The notes beneath the pieces are model-generated. The model worked only from the letters and a program-made list of their open reading frames with translations, had not been told where the DNA came from and did no database searches. The translations under genes were made by a program, and so were the position numbers. A stretch of DNA of 64,000 bases, taken from the NCBI RefSeq assembly GCF_004343705.1, contig NZ_SKFH01000010.1, forward strand, positions 62,001-126,000, written 5' to 3'. The DNA is from Flaviaesturariibacter aridisoli. GTDB lineage: Bacteria; Bacteroidota; Bacteroidia; Chitinophagales; Chitinophagaceae. Below are positions 8,321 through 16,036 of this stretch, in pieces (the first letter of the stretch is position 1; each line of letters opens with the position of its first letter).

Positions 8321-10414
8321 ATGACCGATCTCCAGCGCCTGCAGCAGCAAACGACTTCGTTGCTGAAAAAAGCATCTGAAAAATCCATCACTTCCGCCGA
8401 TATCGACACCCTGCGCGCCGTGCTGCGCTTCCACGAATACCGCTACTACATCCAGAACGACCCGCTCGTGTCGGACTTCGAATACGACACACTCTTCAAA
8501 AGCCTCGAGGCGCTGGAGACCGAAAACCCCGACCTCGTGGTGCCCGACTCGCCGACGCAGCGCGTGGGCAAGGGCCTGACGAAAGAATTTCCCACGGTGC
8601 AGCACCTGGTGCCGATGCTCTCGCTCGACAACTCCTACAACGCCGAAGACCTGCTGCACTTCGACAAGCGCGTGCGCGAAGGCGCCGGCCACGATGATAT
8701 CGAGTATTGCGTGGAGCCCAAGTTCGACGGGGCTTCCATCTCGCTGGTGTATGAAGGCGACAAACTGGTACGCGGCGCCACCCGCGGCGACGGCATGTAC
8801 GGCGACGACATCACCCCCAACATCCGACAGATCCGCACCATCCCGCTCACGGCGGCCTTTTCGGCACATGGTATCGCTACCGCAGAAATACGGGGCGAAG
8901 TACTGATCAACAAGAACAACTTCAAAGCCTTCAATGAGGCCCTCGTGGAAAGTGGCGCACAGCCCCTCGCCAACCCCCGCAACGCCGCCGCCGGCACCCT
9001 CCGCATCAAAGACCCGCTCGAAGTCGGGCGCCGCAAGCTCGAAGCCTTCGTGTATCACCTCGGCTACCATACGCTGCTCCCCGGGCAGGAGGAAGAGGTG
9101 CACAGCCACTCCCAGACCCTCGACCTGCTCTGGGACCTGGGCTTCCGCAGCCCGCACAAGGAGAAGAAAGTATTCAAAGGCATCCAGGCCGTGATCGACT
9201 ACTGCAACAACTACGAGGCCGGCCGCGACGACCTGCCCTACGAGATCGACGGCATGGTGATCAAGGTGAATGACTTCGCGCTGCAGGATAAACTGGGCAT
9301 GACCACCCACCACCCGCGCTGGGCCATCGCGTATAAGTTCAAGGCAAGGCAAGCGACCTCCAAGCTGCTTCGCGTGGAATACCAGGTGGGCCGCACCGGC
9401 AACATCGGGCCCGTGGCCAAGGTGGAGCCCGTAGGCATCGGCGGCGTGGTGGTGAGCTCGGTGTCGTTGTTCAACGAAGACGTGATCCGCGAAAAAGACA
9501 TCCGCATCGGCGACACCGTGCTCGTAGAGCGCGCCGGCGATGTCATTCCCTACATCGTGAAGCCCCTTGTAGAACTACGGGACGGCTCCGAACAACCGAT
9601 TCAATTTCCCACGCACTGCCCCTCCTGCGGCGACCCGCTGTTTCGCCCCGAAGAAGAGGCCGCCTGGCGCTGCATCAACATCGCCTGCCCCGCGCAGCAA
9701 CTCGAGCGCCTGTACCATTTCGTATCGAAAGACGCGATGGACATCCGCGGGCTTGGTGAAGCCAACATCGAGAAGTTTCACCGCCTTGGCCTGCTTACTT
9801 CGATCCCGCAGATCTACGGGCTCGACTTCGAAGCGATCGGTCAACTCGAAGGCTTCGGCACCAAGTCGATCGACAAGCTGCGCGCCGCCATCGAAGCCTC
9901 CAAAAAGCAGCCCCTGCACCGCCTCGTATTTGCCCTCGGCATCCGCCACGTGGGCGAAACGATGGCGAAGACGCTCGCCAACGCCGTGCACCACGTGCTG
10001 GAGCTCAAAGACCTGGACGAGGAGCAACTGATGGCGCTGGAAGACGTGGGACCGAAGGTCGCCGCCAGCGTGCACGCCTTCTTCCGCAACAACGATTCGA
10101 TCGAATTGCTGCAGACGCTCGAAGCCCTGGGCCTCAACGTGACCGCCGGGCCGAAGCCCGCCGCCGGCGGCTCGCTCGAGGGGAAGAGCTTCCTGTTTAC
10201 CGGCACGCTGAACCGCCTCAAGCGAAGCGCGGCCGAAGCGATGGTAGAGGCGCAGGGCGGCTCCATCGCCTCCGGCGTCAGCAGCAAACTCCACTACCTG
10301 GTGGTGGGCGACGACGCAGGCTCCAAGCTGGAGAAGGCGAAAAAGATCGCTTCTATTAAAATTTTGACGGAAGACCAGTTCCTGATACTGGTTGGCGAGC
10401 CTTTTGCGGGTTAA
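8321..10414 (+). CDS. ligA: NAD-dependent DNA ligase LigA
   Basis: Protein of 697 aa that seals nicks using NAD. Domain order: Ia (residues 1-80, HEYRYYIQND), adenylation domain with the nucleotidyl-accepting Lys in EPKFDGAS (Lys about 134) and RGDGMYGDDITPN, OB-fold (GNIGPVAKVEPV), four-Cys zinc finger (CPSCGDPLF with C..C in RCINIACPAQ), helix-hairpin-helix repeats, and a C-terminal BRCT domain (GKSFLFTGTLNRLKR). The ATG at 8321 gives the standard N-terminus. A 14-codon longer reading through the preceding repeat is rejected because the promoter box lies in it. Confidence 0.97.
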   Translation: MTDLQRLQQQTTSLLKKASEKSITSADIDTLRAVLRFHEYRYYIQNDPLVSDFEYDTLFKSLEALETENPDLVVPDSPTQRVGKGLTKEFPTVQHLVPMLSLDNSYNAEDLLHFDKRVREGAGHDDIEYCVEPKFDGASISLVYEGDKLVRGATRGDGMYGDDITPNIRQIRTIPLTAAFSAHGIATAEIRGEVLINKNNFKAFNEALVESGAQPLANPRNAAAGTLRIKDPLEVGRRKLEAFVYHLGYHTLLPGQEEEVHSHSQTLDLLWDLGFRSPHKEKKVFKGIQAVIDYCNNYEAGRDDLPYEIDGMVIKVNDFALQDKLGMTTHHPRWAIAYKFKARQATSKLLRVEYQVGRTGNIGPVAKVEPVGIGGVVVSSVSLFNEDVIREKDIRIGDTVLVERAGDVIPYIVKPLVELRDGSEQPIQFPTHCPSCGDPLFRPEEEAAWRCINIACPAQQLERLYHFVSKDAMDIRGLGEANIEKFHRLGLLTSIPQIYGLDFEAIGQLEGFGTKSIDKLRAAIEASKKQPLHRLVFALGIRHVGETMAKTLANAVHHVLELKDLDEEQLMALEDVGPKVAASVHAFFRNNDSIELLQTLEALGLNVTAGPKPAAGGSLEGKSFLFTGTLNRLKRSAAEAMVEAQGGSIASGVSSKLHYLVVGDDAGSKLEKAKKIASIKILTEDQFLILVGEPFAG

Positions 10415-10472
10415 TAAGGTTGCCTCGCAACCCTTTACCGGTCACGTACAAAAGGATCAAAAACGTTGACTT

Positions 10473-11033
10473 ATGATCAAGAAACTGGCGGGTGAAACCT
10501 GGAAGCCCCTGACGTTTACCGGATATAAACAACTCCGTAACCGATACGCCCTCTCGAGCCACGGACGCATTGCGTCCTACCGCGAAGACCCGCTCGCGGA
10601 CGGCAAGCTCCTCAACGGTTCGGTGACCACGGGCTACCGCACACTCAACCTGCACCGCCCCGACAGCAAAGGCACGCTCTACATTCACCGCGAGCTGGCC
10701 AAGCTGTACCTGAAGCGAAACGGGCCGAAGTATGCCTACGTGATCCACAAGAACCACGACAAACTCGACAACAACATCAAGAACCTGAAGTGGGCCACCC
10801 TCGAGGAAATGATCGAGCACCAACAGGGCTCGCCAGCCAAGCTTGCCTACAAGGAAAAGCAGGCGAACCGCACCGTGGGCCTCAAGCTCACGGCCGCGCA
10901 GGTGCGCAAGATCAAGGAGCAGCTCAACAGCGAACGGCGCAAGCTGACGATCCGCCAGCTGGCCGAGAAGTACGACGTCAGCGAAATGACGCTGTACCGC
11001 ATCAAGAGCGGGGAAAACTGGTCGAGGGTGTAA
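10473..11033 (+). CDS. NUMOD4/HNH endonuclease-like protein with C-terminal helix-turn-helix
   Basis: Protein of 186 aa resembling free-standing phage and homing-type HNH endonucleases. Residues about 8-40 look like a NUMOD4 segment (W, then YALSSHGRIASYRE). The HNH core covers the IHRELAKLYL helix and the metal-binding part HKNHDKLDNNIKNLKWAT at about 90-110. The last 45 residues form a helix-turn-helix (TIRQLAEKYDVSEMTLYRIKSG) resembling the DNA-binding region of such nucleases. It is not inserted in another gene. Its stop codon is followed directly by a GCCCCCTG repeat and then a terminator. Whether it is an active mobile nuclease or a domesticated regulator is unknown. Confidence 0.8.
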   Translation: MIKKLAGETWKPLTFTGYKQLRNRYALSSHGRIASYREDPLADGKLLNGSVTTGYRTLNLHRPDSKGTLYIHRELAKLYLKRNGPKYAYVIHKNHDKLDNNIKNLKWATLEEMIEHQQGSPAKLAYKEKQANRTVGLKLTAAQVRKIKEQLNSERRKLTIRQLAEKYDVSEMTLYRIKSGENWSRV

Positions 11034-11063
11034 GCCCCCTGTCCCCCGAAGGGGGCACTTAGA
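11034..11063 (+). repeat. GCCCCCTG hairpin repeat, copy 3
   Basis: Begins on the base after the HNH gene's TAA: GCCCCCTGTCCCCC, loop GAA, GGGGGCACTTAGA. Inverted partner at 11179-11212. Confidence 0.85.
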
Positions 11064-11110
11064 TTGGGACTGTTCTTTCGGTCTTGTTCGATAGTTGAAA
11101 ATTTAATGTA

Positions 11111-11136
11111 GAAAGCCCCGCTAAAGCGGGGCTTTC
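11111..11136. terminator. bidirectional terminator hairpin
   Basis: GAAAGCCCCGC, loop TAAA, GCGGGGCTTTC. It lies midway between the convergent HNH and DUF6624 genes and between the two inverted GCCCCCTG repeats. Confidence 0.75.
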
Positions 11137-11178
11137 GTATGAACAACTTTAGGATGGTTTCAGGGAGGAAAACATCTT

Positions 11179-11212
11179 CCACCTAAGTGCCCCCTTCGGG
11201 GGACAGGGGGCC
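11179..11212 (-). repeat. GCCCCCTG hairpin repeat, copy 4
   Basis: On the minus strand it starts immediately after the TGA of the DUF6624 gene: GGCCCCCTGTCCCCC, loop, GGGGGCACTTAGGTGG. Confidence 0.85.
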
Positions 11213-11791
11213 TCACGCCTTCGGCTTCAGGTATTCCGCGTACCGCCTGTTCATCAATTCAATATACTCCGAAATGGGGCCGAGGCCGAGCGCGGCGCGA
11301 CGGTTGTCGAGCTGTGCGGGATCTTCCACGGGGCGGGGCTCGAAAGAAGTGCTGTCGGCGTTGAGGCGTACCTGTGTGCCGTACCACTGCGGCTGCCCGC
11401 CGTTGACCAGCACGCGGTCCTGCAGCCAGGCGAGGTGGCGGGCGGGGGCATTCTGGCGGGCCACCTGCTCTTTCAACAGGCCGAGGGCGCGCCGCTGCAG
11501 GGCGGGGTCGCCGTCGGCGGCCTGCAGCAGGTTCCAGAAGTGCTCGCAGGCATCGGGGCCTACCTCGCGCAGGCCGGGGTAGCCTTCGCGGTCGAGGAGG
11601 CCGCGGAGGGCGGCATGGCGGGCCTGGTGGGTGGAAAGCGCTGCCAGCCGTGGCGGCGCCTCCGGGCCGCGTGCCGCGGCCCACATCGAGTCGATGCGGC
11701 GGGCCAGCCCGGGGCGCGAAGGCTCCTGGGCGCCGGCAAGCAGGGGCCCGAAGACGAGGAGCACGAAAAAGCGGGGCAGCGAACGGGGCAT
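11213..11791 (-). CDS. exported DUF6624 family protein
   Basis: Protein of 192 aa with a signal peptide (RFFVLLVFGPLLAGAQE). The mature protein matches the DUF6624 pattern known from Bacteroidota and actinobacteria: HFWNLLQAADGDPALQRR, then LAWLQDRVLVNGGQPQWYGTQV, then EDPAQLDNRRAALGLGPISEY. The molecular function of the family is unknown. It is a single-gene unit, convergent with the HNH gene, and ends in a repeat copy. Confidence 0.75.
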   Translation of the reverse strand: MPRSLPRFFVLLVFGPLLAGAQEPSRPGLARRIDSMWAAARGPEAPPRLAALSTHQARHAALRGLLDREGYPGLREVGPDACEHFWNLLQAADGDPALQRRALGLLKEQVARQNAPARHLAWLQDRVLVNGGQPQWYGTQVRLNADSTSFEPRPVEDPAQLDNRRAALGLGPISEYIELMNRRYAEYLKPKA

Positions 11792-11986
11792 GCAGCGGCC
11801 TTTTTGGGTTGGTTAAGATACGGCTTTTGCCGGCGGGAACCGCCGTCTGTCGCACGGCGGCAACAAAATGTACCGAAGGCTACACAAAATCGGGCCCCGG
11901 GCGCTCAAAGCGCCGCGATAGAAAAATGGAAGGGTATTTGAAATCTCTAGGAAGAATTGCCGTTGCTGATCTGTGAAGCTGACACT

Positions 11987-12238
11987 ATGAATCAAGAACT
12001 CCACCATATTGACCTGGAGAGCCTGGTGCGCATGCACCAGACGGCCTCCTTCCGCCTGCAGGCGGCGCTGCTCAACGGCGCTACCTGGCAAGAGGTGCAA
12101 GACCAGCGGGAGCTGGTCACGGAGCTGTCCATCGCCATCCAGCGGCGCCGTAGCCGGCGCACGCACCCCGCCGCCAATTCAGGCCGCTCCGCTCCCAACC
12201 AGCAGCCGGGCGCACCAACCGGCGAAGCCGGGGCCTGA
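11987..12238 (+). CDS. small hypothetical protein
   Basis: Predicted protein of 83 aa. Its first 55 residues would form a long helix pair (LESLVRMHQTASFRLQAALL, QDQRELVTELSIAIQRRR), followed by a Pro/Ser-rich tail. No family is recognised. The ATG at 11987 was chosen over an earlier in-frame start because translation before it has no protein character. The helical N-terminus resembles small Bacteroidota proteins found near regulators, but that is only an impression. It could interact with the HTH protein encoded 155 bp downstream. Confidence 0.45.
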   Translation: MNQELHHIDLESLVRMHQTASFRLQAALLNGATWQEVQDQRELVTELSIAIQRRRSRRTHPAANSGRSAPNQQPGAPTGEAGA

Positions 12239-12379
12239 GCACCGCATTTTTACGGTTGGACACACGTAGTTCTACGCATTCTCCCGAAAAAATGACCCGC
12301 TGAAGCCAGTGGTTTGGCCACTTTAACCGTTTTTGCATCGATAAACGGTGATTTGTTCGTAAAATTTGCCGTGAAACAG

Positions 12380-12387
12380 TACTTTAG
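12380..12387 (+). promoter_or_regulatory. -7-like box before HTH gene, with upstream inverted repeat
   Basis: TACTTTAG lies 6 bp before the ATG. A perfect inverted repeat ACCGTTT-N10-AAACGGT at 12326-12349 lies about 30 bp further upstream, where an operator or a terminator of the preceding gene would sit. Confidence 0.35.
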
Positions 12388-12393
12388 AACTAC

Positions 12394-12600
12394 ATGAAGG
12401 TGATTGAATTCAACAAAACGGAACTGGCTATCATCAAAATGATCTGCAAGCAGTACACGGCCAAGGAAATGGCCGATAAACTCGGACTGAGCTTTCGCAC
12501 CGTCGAGGAATACCGGGGCACCATCCAGAAGAAGGTGAAGGCCCGCAACCTCGTCGGCATCGCGCTTTACGCCGTGAAGCACGAGCTGGTCAAAGTCTGA
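12394..12600 (+). CDS. free-standing LuxR/GerE-type helix-turn-helix protein
   Basis: Protein of 68 aa consisting only of a LuxR C-terminal DNA-binding domain: LAIIKMICKQYTAKEMADKL, then SFRTVEEYRGTIQKK as the recognition helix. A typical LuxR output domain is about 60 aa, so nothing but DNA binding is encoded and there is no receiver or ligand domain. The start lies directly after a promoter-like box, which argues against a truncated 5' part. It could be a partner of an unlinked sensor or a small constitutive regulator. A good terminator follows about 100 bp downstream. Confidence 0.75.
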   Translation: MKVIEFNKTELAIIKMICKQYTAKEMADKLGLSFRTVEEYRGTIQKKVKARNLVGIALYAVKHELVKV

Positions 12601-12699
12601 CCCTGACTGCCCGCATCGCCCTGGAACGCCAGCCGTTCCCTCCGGGAAAACCCTTATGTTTTTTCCGACGCGCTCTGCATCCCCATTCCTGAAGCTTGC

Positions 12700-12725
12700 C
12701 GCCGGCACCGAAGCCGGCTTTTTTA
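12700..12725 (+). terminator. intrinsic terminator
   Basis: GCCGGC, loop ACCGAA, GCCGGC, followed by TTTTTT. Confidence 0.8.
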
Positions 12726-12902
12726 CGCAGCGGCCGCAGGCAGCCGCTCATCGCGACGGCGCTCAGGCGCAACGGCGCGACGTAACGTTTGTCACTTCCA
12801 CCTGTCTACCCGGTGCCATCGCGCCGCTCCCACTTCCCACTTCCAGCCTTACCCGAACGCGTGTGTGCCCTTCAGGAAAAATATTTTGTCCGCAAAAAGA
12901 AC

Positions 12903-12922
12903 CTATCGTAATATTGCGATAG
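12903..12922. promoter_or_regulatory. probable ArsR operator 1
   Basis: Near-perfect palindrome CTATCGTAATATTGCGATAG ending 2 bp before the arsR ATG. It shares ATCGT(A/G)ATATT(G/A)CGAT with the site at 13273. Binding there would autoregulate arsR. Confidence 0.75.
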
Positions 12923-12924
12923 AT

Positions 12925-13254
12925 ATGGGAGCCACCAAGTCATACGAATTCACCGCGAAAGAAAACCGGCTGGCGCGCTACGCCAAAGCACTCGGCCACC
13001 CGGCGCGCGTGGCCATCCTGCAGCTGCTGGCGACCAAACAAACCTGCGTATGCGGCGACATCGTAGACGAGCTGCCCCTGTCGCAAAGCACCGTATCGCA
13101 ACACCTCAAGGAACTGAAGGAAGCGGGCCTCGTGCAGGGCGAGATCGACGGGCCGCGCACCTGCTATTGCATCAACCCCAAAGAATGGAAAGCCGCACAG
13201 GCCTTCCTCAACGAACTGTTCGATACGTGGAAAGGCGGCAGCAGCTGCTGCTGA
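12925..13254 (+). CDS. arsR: ArsR/SmtB-family arsenite-responsive repressor
   Basis: Protein of 109 aa with a winged helix-turn-helix ([15 protein letters not shown], then [19 protein letters not shown]). The segment [11 protein letters not shown] (Cys 41 and 43) on the helix before the recognition helix matches the classical As(III)-binding site of ArsR. Additional cysteines occur in [10 protein letters not shown] and in the terminal SSCC, possible further ligands. The start follows a palindromic operator. Its target set is presumably the arsM-aqp-phosphoesterase genes immediately downstream, which carry a second copy of the operator. Confidence 0.92.
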   Translation: MGATKSYEFTAKENRLARYAKALGHPARVAILQLLATKQTCVCGDIVDELPLSQSTVSQHLKELKEAGLVQGEIDGPRTCYCINPKEWKAAQAFLNELFDTWKGGSSCC

Positions 13255-13272
13255 TTTTTTTTGACCCAACTC

Positions 13273-13288
13273 ATCGTGATATTACGAT
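13273..13288. promoter_or_regulatory. probable ArsR operator 2
   Basis: ATCGTGATATTACGAT, a near-perfect palindrome between arsR and arsM. A run TTTTTTTTG about 10 bp upstream could be the -33 element, so the operator would cover the core promoter of arsM. Confidence 0.7.
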
Positions 13289-13306
13289 AACCATAAAACA
13301 AATACC

Positions 13307-14149
13307 ATGGAACCGCAAGATGTAAAAGACCTCGTTCGCCGCAAATACGCGGAGATCGCCCTGCAGGACAAGGAAACCAACGCCGCCTCCTGCTGTGGGG
13401 CGGGGGGCTGCTCCACCGAAGTGTACAACATCATGGCCGACGACTATACGAAGCTCGAAGGTTACCACCCCGACGCCGACCTGGGCCTCGGCTGCGGCCT
13501 GCCCACCGCTTTTGCGCGTATCAAGGCCGGCGACGTAGTGGTAGACCTCGGCAGCGGCGCCGGCAACGACGCCTTCATCGCCCGCCACGAGACCGGCGAC
13601 AGCGGCCGCGTGATCGGCATCGACTTTACCCCCGCCATGATCGAAAAAGCCCGCCGCAACGCCGCCGCCCGCGGCTTCGCCAACGTGGAATTTTTGCAGG
13701 GCGACATCGAGCAGATGCCCCTCCCCGACGCCACGGCCGACGTTGTCGTAAGCAACTGCGTGCTCAACCTGGTGCCCAACAAAGCGGGCGTGTTCCGCGA
13801 GATCTTCCGCGTGCTCAAACCCGGCGGCCATTTCTCCATATCCGACATCGTGCTGCTCGGCACGCTGCCGCCCGCCATCCGCGAAGCCGCCGAGCTCTAC
13901 GCCGGCTGCGTATCGGGCGCCATCCAGAAAGAGGAATACCTCAACGGCATTAGCGCCGCCGGGTTCACCGGCCTGCAGCTGCAAAAAGAAAAGACCATCC
14001 ACGTGCCCGACGACATCCTCCGCCGCTACCTGTCGGACGAAGCCATCGCCGCGTTCCGCGCCTCGGGCACGGGCATCCTCAGCATCACCGTATACGCCGA
14101 GCGGCCCCAGGCAGCGGCTTGCTGCGCACCGGGCTGCTGCGGGAACTAA
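13307..14149 (+). CDS. arsM: arsenite S-adenosylmethionine methyltransferase
   Basis: Protein of 280 aa that methylates As(III) to mono-, di- and trimethylated forms using SAM. The SAM-binding motif is DLGSGAGND (residues 80-88). The three cysteines conserved in ArsM are present: C63 (GLGCGLP), C151 (SNCVLNLV) and C201 (GCVSGAI). Extra cysteine pairs occur at residues 29-35 and in the C-terminal CCAPGCCG, which could bind metalloid. It follows arsR, separated by an operator. The stop codon is followed at once by a GGGTTTTGA tandem repeat. Confidence 0.95.
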   Translation: MEPQDVKDLVRRKYAEIALQDKETNAASCCGAGGCSTEVYNIMADDYTKLEGYHPDADLGLGCGLPTAFARIKAGDVVVDLGSGAGNDAFIARHETGDSGRVIGIDFTPAMIEKARRNAAARGFANVEFLQGDIEQMPLPDATADVVVSNCVLNLVPNKAGVFREIFRVLKPGGHFSISDIVLLGTLPPAIREAAELYAGCVSGAIQKEEYLNGISAAGFTGLQLQKEKTIHVPDDILRRYLSDEAIAAFRASGTGILSITVYAERPQAAACCAPGCCGN

Positions 14150-14151
14150 AA

Positions 14152-14221
14152 AGGGTTTTGAAGGTTTTGGAGGTTTTGAGGGTTTTGAGGGTTTTGAGGG
14201 TTTTGAGGGTTTTGAGGGTTG
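14152..14221 (+). repeat. GGGTTTTGA tandem repeat (G-quadruplex-prone)
   Basis: About seven 9-bp units of GGGTTTTGA, the first degenerate and the later ones exact, starting 2 bases after the arsM stop. Five consecutive GGG runs with 6-base spacers could form a DNA or RNA G-quadruplex. Confidence 0.9.
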
Positions 14222-14324
14222 CTTCGCTTGCGCCAGCGACCCCGCTGCGCGCGGTGAGGGCAAAGGATTTTCCGGCATCCGCAACGATGCGTACTGTAAA
14301 AACCGTCACGGAAAAATATAGGAA

Positions 14325-14972
14325 ATGAGGAACAAATGGCTGGCAGAAGCCTTGGGTACGTTCGCCCTGGTGTTTTGCGGAACAGGCGCTATCGTCATCA
14401 ACCAGGAGACGGGAGGGGCGGTCACGCACGTAGGAGTGGCGATGACCTTCGGACTGATCGTCCTCGCGATGATCTACACGCTCGGCGACGTATCGGGGGC
14501 GCACCTGAACCCCCCGGTCACGGTGGCATTTACGGTGGCCCGGCGCTTCCCGCTACGGCAGCTGCCCCCCTATATCCTGAGCCAGCTGGCGGGAGCCTTC
14601 GGGGCCAGCGGGCTGCTTCGCTGCCTCTTCCCCGCCAACGGGCATTTGGGCGCAACGCTGCCCGCGGGAAGCGCCGCGCAGAGCTTCGTGCTGGAGTTGG
14701 TGCTGACGCTGATCCTGGTGCTCGTGATCGAGAGCGTTGCCACCGGGCCCAAAGAGCGCGGCACACAGGCCGGCCTGGCCATCGGTGCCACCGTGATGCT
14801 GGAGGCGCTGTTTGCCGGCCCCATATGCGGCGCCAGCATGAACCCGGCCCGCTCCCTGGCGCCTGCGCTCGTATCGGGTCATACGGAGCACTTATGGATT
14901 TACCTTACCGCGCCTTTCCTCGGAGCCGGCACCGCGGTTCCGCTAGGGCGTTTTTTAAACTTGAAAAGCTGA
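14325..14972 (+). CDS. MIP-family aquaglyceroporin of the arsenic cluster
   Basis: Protein of 215 aa with six predicted transmembrane helices and two half-helix loops. The first pore motif is GAHLNPPVT (NPP in place of NPA, about residues 62-64) and the second is the standard GASMNPARS (about 173-175). Aquaglyceroporins in ars operons (AqpS-type) let As(III) or methylarsenite equilibrate across the membrane, and no ArsB or Acr3 pump is present in this cluster. The Ala-to-Pro change at the constriction could alter selectivity. The gene lies 4 bp upstream of the phosphoesterase. Confidence 0.85.
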   Translation: MRNKWLAEALGTFALVFCGTGAIVINQETGGAVTHVGVAMTFGLIVLAMIYTLGDVSGAHLNPPVTVAFTVARRFPLRQLPPYILSQLAGAFGASGLLRCLFPANGHLGATLPAGSAAQSFVLELVLTLILVLVIESVATGPKERGTQAGLAIGATVMLEALFAGPICGASMNPARSLAPALVSGHTEHLWIYLTAPFLGAGTAVPLGRFLNLKS

Positions 14973-14976
14973 TCCC

Positions 14977-15723
14977 ATGCGCATCGCCCTCTTCTCCGAC
15001 ATCCACGCCAACCTCCCGGCCCTCGGGGCCTGCCTCGCCGCCATCGACGCCCAACAACCCGACGCCGTGTATTGCCTCGGCGACCTCGTAGGCTACAATG
15101 TCTGGCCCAACGAAGTGATCGACGCCATCCGCCGCCGCGGCATTCCGGCGATCATGGGCAACTACGACCAGGGCATCGGTACGGGCAGCAACGACTGCGG
15201 CTGCGCCTACAAAACGGACGCTGAAAAAGCGATGGGGCAGGTGTCGATCGCCTATACGAACTCCGTGGTGACGGAGGCGTCGCGCGCGTACCTCCGCACG
15301 CTGCCGGCCCACATCCGCGTGGAGTTCCGCATCGACGGCCAGCCGCTGATGCTGTTGCTCGTGCACGGCTCGCCGCGGCGCATCAACGAATACCTGTTTG
15401 AAAACCGGCCCGAAAAGAGCCTCCTGCACCTCATCGAAGAAGCCGGCGCCGACATCCTCTGCTTCGGCCACACGCACCAGCCGTACCACCGCGTGCTGCA
15501 CGACGCGGCAGGCCGCCCCCGCCACGCCGTCAATACCGGCTCGGTGGGCAAACCCAAGGACGGCGACCCGCGCGGCTGCTTCGTGCTGCTGACGATCGAC
15601 CGTACTTCTACGGTGCAGGTGGAATTCATCCGCTTCGAATACGACGTGGAGAAGGCGGCGCAAGCCATCGAAGAAAGCCCGTTGCCCGGGGCGTATGCGG
15701 AGAAGTTGAGGAAGGGTTTTTAG
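14977..15723 (+). CDS. calcineurin-like metallophosphoesterase of the arsenic cluster
   Basis: Protein of 248 aa of the YfcE/MJ0936-like metallophosphoesterase family. The metal-binding motifs are in order: SDIHANLPAL, GDLVGYNVWPNE, GNYD, HGSPRRINEY and GHTHQPYHR. An insertion with NDCGC after the GNYD motif adds two cysteines. The substrate is unknown. Its 4-bp spacing from the aquaporin gene shows it belongs to the ars transcription unit, suggesting hydrolysis of an arsenic-linked or stress phosphoester (inference). Its TAG stop lies inside a GGTTTTTAGGG-type repeat. Confidence 0.85.
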   Translation: MRIALFSDIHANLPALGACLAAIDAQQPDAVYCLGDLVGYNVWPNEVIDAIRRRGIPAIMGNYDQGIGTGSNDCGCAYKTDAEKAMGQVSIAYTNSVVTEASRAYLRTLPAHIRVEFRIDGQPLMLLLVHGSPRRINEYLFENRPEKSLLHLIEEAGADILCFGHTHQPYHRVLHDAAGRPRHAVNTGSVGKPKDGDPRGCFVLLTIDRTSTVQVEFIRFEYDVEKAAQAIEESPLPGAYAEKLRKGF

Positions 15724-15800
15724 AAAGGTTTTTAGGGTTCTTAGGGTTTTGATGGTTTTGAGGGTTCTTAAGGTAGACGGTTCAGGAGGTTTAGGGGGTT
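15717..15800 (+). repeat. GGTTCTTAGGG-type tandem repeat, outer left arm
   Basis: Degenerate units GGTTTTTAGGGTTCTTAGGG, starting across the stop codon of the phosphoesterase gene. The reverse complement of the same phrase occurs at 16037-16102, on the other side of the 46-bp inverted repeat. Confidence 0.8.
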
Positions 15801-15832
15801 AGTAGGTTTCGAGGGAGCGACGCGAAGCGTCA

Positions 15833-16001
15833 TTGCGAGTGAATAGCCTGCCCCGCGCCAAGCGGGGAAGCAAACTCCTCCGTTACGCAAGCTGCTCCCG
15901 CGTTGAAAGAGTTCGAATGGAAGTTGTCGCAAGGAGGGACTAGCTCTCAGGTTGTGGAGTTTGCTTCCCCGCTTGGCGCGGGGCAGGCTATTCACTCGCA
16001 A
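15833..16001. repeat. long palindromic element with perfect 46-bp arms
   Basis: Left arm 15833-15878 and right arm 15956-16001 are exact reverse complements over 46 bp (starting TTGCGAGTGAATAGCCTG), separated by a 77-bp loop. The CATTGCGAG end and the GAAGCAA part relate it to the elements at 22015 and 49226. No protein is encoded. This fits a MITE- or REP-like unit. Confidence 0.85.
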
Positions 16002-16036
16002 GGACGGCCTCCGGGCCGTCGCGCAAGCAACGTCAA

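Larger units (their letters stand above)
12601..12924. other. intergenic region between HTH gene and arsR
   Basis: No gene is seen. It contains a hairpin GGAACG/CGTTCC near 12622-12637, the terminator at 12700-12725, an AT-rich stretch around 12880-12900 with a weak -7-like ATATTTTG, and the ArsR operator just before arsR. Confidence 0.6.

Noticed and set aside
14152-14221. CRISPR array
   Set aside because: The 9-bp units follow each other without spacers and no cas gene is near, so this is a simple tandem repeat.
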